In this document: positions 6,331-13,260 of the stretch, piece after piece
Position numbering within the stretch: the first letter of the stretch is position 1
Layout of the letters: each line of letters begins with the position of its first letter
Assembly (NCBI GenBank): GCA_026396375.1
Contig: JAPLWW010000108.1
Location: forward strand, 1 to 13,260
Reading direction: 5' to 3'
DNA: 13,260 bases
DNA from: Microcaldota archaeon
Lineage (GTDB): Archaea > Micrarchaeota > Micrarchaeia > Anstonellales > J096
Made by a program: the position numbers and the translations under genes
The notes under the pieces: model-generated
Told to the model about the DNA's origin: nothing
Seen by the model: the letters and a program-made list of their open reading frames with translations, nothing else
Database searches by the model: none

Positions 6331-6351
6331 GAGATGTGGGCAAAGTGGATT

Positions 6352-9300
6352 ATGGACTCTAATATGGTTAGGTTACGATACGCCATCGCGGCGTGGATTC
6401 TTGTTTTTGCATCTGTTGCTTTCGCGGCGGACTGCCCCGAAGCAATAATAGCGGATTTGACGCTGAGCGGCAACCTTGTGTCAAACGCGTCCAGTTCGGA
6501 CTGCGTAATGATGAACGCAAGCAACATCGTGCTTGACTGCGCCGGATATTCCATAATCGGCACCAGCCCCGACGATGGAAGGTATGGGGTCTATATTCCT
6601 GGCAAGAACAACGTAACCATAAAGAACTGCAACATCTGGAACTTCAGCGACGGCATCCGTACGTCAGGCGGCGTCTCCAACAGCCTTATCCAGAATAACA
6701 CCATAACAGACAGCGTAAGCGGAATCAACATATACGTTTCCGGCACCAATGCCAACAACACCATAACTAACAATATCATAGCCAACACCACAGGCAGCGA
6801 CCCTTACAATTACGGCTACGGCATAAGGATATATGTCTCAAGCGGCAGCGCAACAAACAACAATATCACATACAATAACATCTCAGGCACAACGCTCGGC
6901 ATCTATATTCCAGGAGCTGAAGACAACCGCATAGCAAACAATATCATCACAAACACATATCCCATAGGAATAGCATTGGACACCAACTCCAATGGCAACA
7001 ACGTCAACCAAAACACAATCTCATATGTCACATACGGCATCCAGTTTTCCCTAGACAGCGACAACGTCGTAAACACAGGCTCGATATCCAACGCCACAAA
7101 CGGCTTCCATTTCAATTATGCGACAGGCAACACGGTTGCCAACGTTGTACTTAATAACATTACAGGCTATCATATCTATTCCAACACTTCCTCAACCGAT
7201 AACGTTTTCCTCAACATCAACGGCCTAAATAAAGGGCAGCTCGGCGCAGCTGCAGACGGCAACTGCACAATTGGCTGGTATATACGCGCAAATGTCACGA
7301 ATGGAACAGACCCTATAGAGGGTGCAAACGTCACAGCTCTAAACGGGCTTGGGGCGCAGGCATGGAATGCGACAACAGATTCCGACGGCTTGACGCCATG
7401 GAGGGTAACCTATGACGGCATATACGGCAGCGCGGTCCTGGTCAATTACAACAATTACACGTTCAATGCATCCAATTCCACAGTGACCGGAAACACCACA
7501 TACACGGTTGCTTCAGAAGCCACTGTGCCTATAGTAATAGTGACAGTATCCTCAGTCAACGTTTCCATCCTGCCCCAGGCGCCTGATTCATTCTATTACC
7601 CGGGCCATGAGCCTTTGATAAACATCTCGGTCAACGCAACAAGCCCAGGCTCCAGCATATCATTTGTGACTGCAGATTTCAGCAACATCAGCGCATCTGC
7701 ATGCAACGGCGTGCCAATATTCAACCTCAGCTCAAGCGGCGGGTTCTGGATAGGCTCGTGCAACATATCCATGATAAGCATTGCTCAGGGCACTTATCCG
7801 TCAGCTTCAATGGTATATGTCACAGCCTACAATCTGATGTCAATATGGTCCCAGGACACGGCCCCGGTCATGATCCACAATGTAGGAGTTCCTATAGACA
7901 ATGATCCTACCAACTGCTCTAGGTTCGGAAGCGATACGACAAACTTCTCTAGCGTGGACAATTTCGGGGCAGTCAACTTCATCATGGACTATGAGATGAA
8001 CTTTTCGTGCGCGACAGAAGGCCAATACCCCAACTCAAGCTGGGCAAACGCAGCGCTGATAAACATAAGTTCAGTCAATCTTTCAACGGAAGAGGCCGCA
8101 GCCAAGCTGTCAAACCTCGCATCCGCGATAGACATTGCGATAGGCGAGCCGGAGACGTTCCAGGAATCCAGGATTTACATAAACACGTCTTACTTCAATG
8201 AGCTGGACACGAACGCGACAATAACTCTCTTCAATCTGCCTTTCACATCCATTCCAGGCATACTATCAGACAACTCCTCTCGCCAGGATGACATAGCCGT
8301 GCTTGATTGGAGCCCAGGCTATATGGAGGTGCCCAGCATGACCATGGGAAATTGCTATCTCAACACCACTTATGTGCGCTGCAGCACCATCCCGCATGAT
8401 TACTGCAACAGCGCCCCCTACTGCAACTGGACAACCTCTTGCGCTGACATCGTGCCTTCTTGCAATGCCTTCGCAAATTCCACTGCCTGCGTTTCCAAGG
8501 GCAAGTGCCTCTGGAACGGCACCTTAAGCTACCTGCCGCAGTCCAGCCTCAAATTCAGCGTGAGCGGCTTCTCGGGATACAATGTCACCAAAAATGTCAG
8601 CCCGTCCATAACGATAAATAGCCCTGCCGCGGACTCTGAGGCCAATGCGACATCTGTCCTTATCAACGTAACGGTGAACGGCACAGGGACAAGGCCAAGC
8701 TTCATCAACCTTTCAATAAATGACAGCACAGACGTCATTTACACCTATATATATAATGCGTCTTCAGGGCTTAACACCGCCAACTGCACGGCCGTAGTGC
8801 CTTCAGGAGAAACAATGGTATGCAGATTGCTCTCAGGAACGCTTGCGAAAGAGCCATACAGCCTTACTGCCATTGCTTACGACTTCGCATACCCTGAGCC
8901 GGGCAACAGCGCGACAGAAGTCTCCTCATTTGAGATAACATACACTAAGGACGCATACGAGCCTGATGACGATCTGGCAAGCGCCAGACCGATAGATGTA
9001 ACTGGCGCAGCTCAGTCGCACAACTTCCACAGCATAATGGATTTAGATTACGTCAAGTTCAATGCCACGGCAGGATACATTTATGACATATTGGCGAATG
9101 CCACGGTGTCGTCTCCAGATACGGAGATGGCAGTTTATGACGAGAACGAAACCCTGCTCTATTACAGCGACGACATCATATACGGAATTAATACAAACAG
9201 CGAGATATGGTTCAAGGCGCCATACAATGGAACATTCTATGTCGAGGTTGACGAGCTTTCAGGAGATGCAGGCGGGAGCTATAAGCTTTCTGTCCAAAAG

Positions 9301-12300
9301 CTCGGCATAATAACCGCAACGATAACCAACATCACGAAAACAACGATGAAAAACGGAGTCTCATTCAACGTTACGGTGAATGCGACATGCGTCGGCGGCC
9401 CGTGCGGGCGTGTCCAGGCTGCGCTTGACCCTATTCTGGAAGGCGCAAACGAGACGCCGAAGACTGCCCTCGAGGCCGCTGCCAAAAATGGCGGCCCGAT
9501 AAATGTCATTGTCACGCTCAATGAGCCAGAGGAAAGCCCAAAGACAAAGAAAAGCATATACGCGGCGCAGTCTGCCGTGCTTTCAACGCTTTCTTCGGAT
9601 GACTTCAAGGTAAAATACAGGTATTCCATAGTTAACGGCTTCTCAGGGACAGCCACAGCTGCAGGCATAAAGCAGCTCATGGCAAATCCGAACGTCGCAT
9701 CAGTCAGGCTAACAAAAACGTATCACATCATGGCATCCCTGCCCAAGCCCAATGAGATCATAGGCGCGACAAGCGTATGGAACATGACAGCCAATGGAAT
9801 GAAGATCAACGGCACAGGGCAAACAGTCTGCATACTGGACACTGGCATGGATTATACTCATCCGGACTTCGGGTCATGCACGCTTGACGACATAGATGCA
9901 GGGAACTGCAGCAAGATAGTCGGAGGATATGACATATACAATGACGATTCTGACTTCATGGATGACAACGGCCACGGCTCGCACGTTTCTGGCATTGTCG
10001 GATCAATAGACCCCACTTACACAGGCGTGGCCCCTGGCGCAAAGATTGCCATGGTCAAGGTGTGCGATTCAACAGGCAGTGACTGCCCTGATGACAGCAT
10101 CGCGGCAGGAATAGAATGGTGCATGAACAATTCAGCGGCATACAACATAAGCGTCATATCAATCAGCATAGGGGGAAGCGGCTGCGCAGGGGGCGACTGC
10201 GACGGCAAGCCATGCGACGATGACACATACCTTGCCCCGTACATAAATGCCGCAAGCGACGCAGGCATCGCCGTTTCCCTTGCTTCGGGCAACGAATATC
10301 TTGGGGAATCATCCCCTGCAGGCATAGGCGAGCCGGCATGCGTAAAGAGCGCAATATCGGTCGGCGCGACAGACTTATATGACGTGATAGCGGACTTCGC
10401 CAATAGGGACCAGAACCTGGATGTCCTTGCGCCTGGCGTGGACATAATATCCACAAACTGGACAGGAGGCCATGTGTCGATGAATGGCACATCAATGGCG
10501 ACACCGCGCGTTGCAGGCGCGATCGCCCTTCTGAATGAGTATTACCTCTATAATTACAATAGGACCATCAGCCCGAAGGACATAGATGCGCTGATTAAAA
10601 CATCCGGAGATATGATATCTGATGATGCGGGCATAATGAACTTCAGCCATCCGAGGATCAATGTCCTTTCCGCCACGGCTGAAAAGGGAGTCATTTCCAC
10701 AAACATCAGCGCAAGGCCGTTCTACACAACGTCATCCAACCCGTCCAACAGCTCGTGCTATAATAGTATGGGGGCAGGGAAATCCTGCGCAACGACCTGG
10801 AACGTGCGTTCAAACGGGGACGAGGGCACATACGGATTCTTTGCGATTTATGGCACCAACTACAGCACCTATTATTCAACAACGCAGAACGTCACCATAG
10901 ACACCACTGCGCCCACAGTTTCACTTGTGAGCCCGGCGAATAGCAATATCTCGTCATCTGCCAACGTGACGCTCTTGTTCAACGTAACGGATAACATGGG
11001 CACTGGCACGGGCATCAACTGCACGATCTATGTGGATGGAACGGCAAGGGGAACATCCTCTGCGTCAAACGGGAGCACAATGAGCTACAACGTATCCAAC
11101 AACCCCAACGGCGTGCACATGTGGAACGCCACATGCAGGGATGCCGCAAACAACACTGGGGCAAGCGCCAGCAGGAACTTCACGGTAGACACAACAAACC
11201 CGGCAATATCCATAGTGTCGCCTTCACAGGCCTATTACACAAGCGGAACCAATATCCTGATAAACATAAGTGCGACTGATGCAAACATAGACTCAATATG
11301 GTTCTTCAACGGAACGGGCAATGAGACATACGCAGCGCCGCTTGCAAGGAACTTCAGCGAGGGCATGCATAACATAACTGCCTGGGCAAATGACAGCGCA
11401 GGCAGGATGAACTCAACGAGCATGGCATTCGCGGTTGACACGATAAACCCGACAATCGGCTTTGTGGCTCCGACGCCAAATACCTCGACGTATTCGCTTA
11501 ACAGCTATCTTGCCATAAACGCCAGCTCCAACGACACGAACTTCGCCAATGTTACAATAAGGCTGTACAATTCAACAGGAGGCCTGAAAAATTCGACATT
11601 CTCAAATAGCACGGCGAATCTATATGTTGATTACACAGGACTCGCTGACGGCAACTATTCCTTCAACGCGACAGTGTATGACAAGGCAGGGAGATCCAAC
11701 TACACTGAAACAAGGGCAGTCACAATAAACACAGTCTACCCGAACCTCACGATAGCCAGCCCCGTTTCAGCATATTATTATAACTCAACAACAGTGCTTG
11801 TCACTCTTAACACAAGCGGGACAGGAATTGACACGAAATGGTTCTATTACAACAGCACCCTTAACATAACTTATACAGTGCCGGTTAACGTCACCTATGC
11901 CAACGGCGTCCAGAACCTTATCGCATGGGTCAATGACACAGTTGGTCATGTGACAGCAAAGAACGTGACATTCACGGTTGACACGATAAACCCAACAATA
12001 GGGATAACATCCCCTCTTGCGCAGATATACAATACAACAGCGGTATTGGTCAACATAACCTCCGGCGATGCAAACCTTGCAAAGACCTGGTTCTTCAACG
12101 GGACTGCAAATGAGACTTACACGGTTCCTGTATCAAGGGCATTCACGCAGGGGCAGCACACACTCACGGCATGGGCGAACGACAGCGCAAGGAGGATGAA
12201 CTCAACCAGCGTAATCTTCACGGTTGACAGCATAGCTCCGACCCTGAACATGTCTAACCCATCAAACCTGGCAAACAACTCGTATTCGCAAACGCCATTC

Positions 12301-13260
12301 GTAACAGTCTATTTTGTCCCTAAAGACAATGTTGACAATAACATAACATGCAATGTCTATGTTGACGGCGCATTGAACTACTCGGTCAACGCAACCAATT
12401 CAACCCAGCAGAACTACACAACATCATACAACGATTCCGCGCATACAACTTCAGTGACATGCATTGATGACGCATTCAATTCAGTGTCAAGCGGAACAAC
12501 GGCATTCACAGTTGATACGATAAACCCGGCAATATCGTTCGTTGCCCCGACTACGAACTCAACATCTTCGCCAAACAATTATATTCAGGTCAACGTCAGC
12601 GCCAGCGACGCAAACCTCGCCAACTTTGTGGTAAGGGTGTATAACGCCTCTTCAGGGGCGCTGCTCAGGAACGTGACGTTAAACTCAAGCGCATTCTATA
12701 ATTTCACTGGCCTTGGAAATGGGACTTACTTGTTCAACGCAACGGCGTACGACAGGGCAGGGAACATGAACAAGACAGAGACAAGGAACGTGACGATTGA
12801 CACCATAGCGCCAGTCTTGGCAATAATAAGCCCTACAGCAAGGATATACAACAGCTCGAGCGTGCTGGTCAACTTAAGCGCAAGCGATTCTACCCTTGAC
12901 ACAGTATGGTTCTACAATGGCACGGCTAATGAGACATACACTGTAGGCACGCCGGTCACAAGGGCATTTACGCAGGGACAGCACACCCTCACGGCATGGG
13001 CGAATGACACATTAGGGCATGTCACAACAGCAAACGTGACATTCACAGTTGACACAACAAACCCGGCAATAGGGATAGCATCCCCTGTTGCGCAGGCATA
13101 CAATGTTACTACGATATTGGTCAACATAACCTCCAGCGACACAAACCTTGCAAAGACATGGTTCTCCATCGGGGCTGCCAACACGACATACACGAAACCT
13201 GTCAATGTTACATTCACGCAGGGACAGCACACACTCACGGCATGGGCGAACGACAGCGCA
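6352..13260 (+). CDS. Giant secreted subtilisin-like (S8) protease with beta-helix, PPC and Ig-like repeats (runs off the right edge)
   Basis: One open frame of at least 2303 codons. In order: a Sec signal peptide (residues 1-26, cut near AFA/AD); NosD-like right-handed beta-helix (about 28-300, with a NIVLDCAGYSIIG-type opening); carboxypeptidase-regulatory-like segment (about 304-400); an unrecognised region holding eight Cys in 668-719 and ending FSVSGFSGY; Ig-like domain (about 750-865); PPC domain (about 866-983, AYEPDDDLASARPI...LDYVKF); I9-like propeptide (about 1049-1127); peptidase S8 (about 1140-1440) with Asp1163 (ILDTGMDYTHPDF), His1208 (NGHGSHVSG), oxyanion Asn1314 and Ser1381 (NGTSMATP); a module with PFYTTSSNP (about 1447-1515); then nine or more Ig-like repeats. 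All catalytic residues are intact, so activity is likely. N-x-S/T sequons are dense, suggesting surface glycosylation. It probably acts at or outside the envelope. The C-terminus and any anchor are not seen. The leaderless spacing of the TATA box selects 6352 over ATG 6334. Confidence 0.93.
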   Translation, partial: MDSNMVRLRYAIAAWILVFASVAFAADCPEAIIADLTLSGNLVSNASSSDCVMMNASNIVLDCAGYSIIGTSPDDGRYGVYIPGKNNVTIKNCNIWNFSDGIRTSGGVSNSLIQNNTITDSVSGINIYVSGTNANNTITNNIIANTTGSDPYNYGYGIRIYVSSGSATNNNITYNNISGTTLGIYIPGAEDNRIANNIITNTYPIGIALDTNSNGNNVNQNTISYVTYGIQFSLDSDNVVNTGSISNATNGFHFNYATGNTVANVVLNNITGYHIYSNTSSTDNVFLNINGLNKGQLGAAADGNCTIGWYIRANVTNGTDPIEGANVTALNGLGAQAWNATTDSDGLTPWRVTYDGIYGSAVLVNYNNYTFNASNSTVTGNTTYTVASEATVPIVIVTVSSVNVSILPQAPDSFYYPGHEPLINISVNATSPGSSISFVTADFSNISASACNGVPIFNLSSSGGFWIGSCNISMISIAQGTYPSASMVYVTAYNLMSIWSQDTAPVMIHNVGVPIDNDPTNCSRFGSDTTNFSSVDNFGAVNFIMDYEMNFSCATEGQYPNSSWANAALINISSVNLSTEEAAAKLSNLASAIDIAIGEPETFQESRIYINTSYFNELDTNATITLFNLPFTSIPGILSDNSSRQDDIAVLDWSPGYMEVPSMTMGNCYLNTTYVRCSTIPHDYCNSAPYCNWTTSCADIVPSCNAFANSTACVSKGKCLWNGTLSYLPQSSLKFSVSGFSGYNVTKNVSPSITINSPAADSEANATSVLINVTVNGTGTRPSFINLSINDSTDVIYTYIYNASSGLNTANCTAVVPSGETMVCRLLSGTLAKEPYSLTAIAYDFAYPEPGNSATEVSSFEITYTKDAYEPDDDLASARPIDVTGAAQSHNFHSIMDLDYVKFNATAGYIYDILANATVSSPDTEMAVYDENETLLYYSDDIIYGINTNSEIWFKAPYNGTFYVEVDELSGDAGGSYKLSVQKLGIITATITNITKTTMKNGVSFNVTVNATCVGGPCGRVQAALDPILEGANETPKTALEAAAKNGGPINVIVTLNEPEESPKTKKSIYAAQSAVLSTLSSDDFKVKYRYSIVNGFSGTATAAGIKQLMANPNVASVRLTKTYHIMASLPKPNEIIGATSVWNMTANGMKINGTGQTVCILDTGMDYTHPDFGSCTLDDIDAGNCSKIVGGYDIYNDDSDFMDDNGHGSHVSGIVGSIDPTYTGVAPGAKIAMVKVCDSTGSDCPDDSIAAGIEWCMNNSAAYNISVISISIGGSGCAGGDCDGKPCDDDTYLAPYINAASDAGIAVSLASGNEYLGESSPAGIGEPACVKSAISVGATDLYDVIADFANRDQNLDVLAPGVDIISTNWTGGHVSMNGTSMATPRVAGAIALLNEYYLYNYNRTISPKDIDALIKTSGDMISDDAGIMNFSHPRINVLSATAEKGVISTNISARPFYTTSSNPSNSSCYNSMGAGKSCATTWNVRSNGDEGTYGFFAIYGTNYSTYYSTTQNVTIDTTAPTVSLVSPANSNISSSANVTLLFNVTDNMGTGTGINCTIYVDGTARGTSSASNGSTMSYNVSNNPNGVHMWNATCRDAANNTGASASRNFTVDTTNPAISIVSPSQAYYTSGTNILINISATDANIDSIWFFNGTGNETYAAPLARNFSEGMHNITAWANDSAGRMNSTSMAFAVDTINPTIGFVAPTPNTSTYSLNSYLAINASSNDTNFANVTIRLYNSTGGLKNSTFSNSTANLYVDYTGLADGNYSFNATVYDKAGRSNYTETRAVTINTVYPNLTIASPVSAYYYNSTTVLVTLNTSGTGIDTKWFYYNSTLNITYTVPVNVTYANGVQNLIAWVNDTVGHVTAKNVTFTVDTINPTIGITSPLAQIYNTTAVLVNITSGDANLAKTWFFNGTANETYTVPVSRAFTQGQHTLTAWANDSARRMNSTSVIFTVDSIAPTLNMSNPSNLANNSYSQTPFVTVYFVPKDNVDNNITCNVYVDGALNYSVNATNSTQQNYTTSYNDSAHTTSVTCIDDAFNSVSSGTTAFTVDTINPAISFVAPTTNSTSSPNNYIQVNVSASDANLANFVVRVYNASSGALLRNVTLNSSAFYNFTGLGNGTYLFNATAYDRAGNMNKTETRNVTIDTIAPVLAIISPTARIYNSSSVLVNLSASDSTLDTVWFYNGTANETYTVGTPVTRAFTQGQHTLTAWANDTLGHVTTANVTFTVDTTNPAIGIASPVAQAYNVTTILVNITSSDTNLAKTWFSIGAANTTYTKPVNVTFTQGQHTLTAWANDSA
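10900..13260 (+). repeat. Array of nine or more Ig-like repeats in the giant protease
   Basis: Units start with D/N-T/S-x-x-P at 10900, 11188, 11437, 11728, 11980, 12226, 12514, 12799 and 13051. Three kinds can be told apart. C units (96 aa; first and sixth) carry a Cys pair (INCTIYVDG...ATCRDAAN). B units (95-97 aa; third and seventh) end in GNYSFNATVYDKAG-like strands. A units (82-84 aa; second, fourth, fifth, eighth, ninth) carry WFFNGTANETYTVPV and QGQHTLTAWANDS. The order is C A B A A C B A A. They are probably stalk or adhesion modules. The last unit is cut by the edge. Confidence 0.9.
12141..13260 (+). repeat. Near-identical 49-base DNA repeat inside the Ig array
   Basis: Bases 12141-12189 and 13212-13260 match at 48 of 49 positions, both encoding FTQGQHTLTAWANDSA. 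A third, more diverged copy begins at about 12966. The match is stronger than protein-level selection alone would require and suggests recent duplication or gene conversion among A units. Confidence 0.85.

Noticed and set aside
6334..6351. In-frame upstream ATG for the giant protease
   Set aside because: Too close to the TATA box to be in the transcript; start at 6352 has leaderless spacing and a normal signal peptide.
9279..10504. Minus-strand frames of 113-157 aa
   Set aside because: Antisense to the protease propeptide and catalytic domain, where the plus-strand motifs are unmistakable.
12912..13238. Minus-strand Cys/Val-rich 108-aa frame
   Set aside because: It is the antisense image of the Ig repeat units.
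10900..13260. CRISPR or satellite array
   Set aside because: The repeats are long, degenerate and in one open frame; they are protein domains.

Overview
The window looks like archaeal chromosome, most likely from a DPANN-type lineage (Woesearchaeota/Pacearchaeota/Diapherotrites-like); the phylum cannot be fixed from the sequence alone. The signs are archaeal TATA-like boxes about 26 bases upstream of several start codons, giving leaderless genes (2223, 6142, 6352), AGG-dominated arginine codons, several orphan genes, and a very large Asn/Thr-rich secreted protein whose domain style (beta-helix, Cys-rich inserts, Ig-like arrays, subtilase) is familiar from these archaea. No rRNA, tRNA, CRISPR array or insertion sequence was recognised.

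Layout. Bases 1-801 (minus) hold the N-terminal third of pyruvate phosphate dikinase, cut by the window edge. Divergent from it are an unrecognised 409-aa protein (929-2158) and a 282-aa HExxH metallopeptidase-like protein (2223-3071), both without signal peptides. A 331-base gap (3072-3402) has a promoter-like box, two hairpins and a possible 47-codon ORF. Next come two coiled-coil reading frames (3403-3882 and 3886-4596) in the same frame, separated by one UAG codon. Convergent to them on the minus strand are an MFS-type transporter (4631-5632), which appears to carry two compensating frameshifts, and a 134-aa four-helix membrane protein (5738-6142) made of a duplicated two-helix unit and resembling VKOR proteins. 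From 6352 to the right edge runs one uninterrupted ORF of at least 2303 codons. It has a signal peptide, NosD-like beta-helix, Cys-rich and Ig-like modules, a PPC domain, an I9-like propeptide, a subtilisin domain with all catalytic residues, and nine or more Ig-like repeats.

The first genes look like ordinary single-gene or small-operon units with their own promoters; no shared pathway can be shown. The giant protease dominates the right half and is probably an exported cell-surface or host-contact protein. The points most worth following up are the position of its propeptide (over 1000 residues in), the higher-order pattern of its Ig repeats, the in-frame UAG in the coiled-coil locus, the internal symmetry of the small membrane protein, and the damaged-looking transporter.
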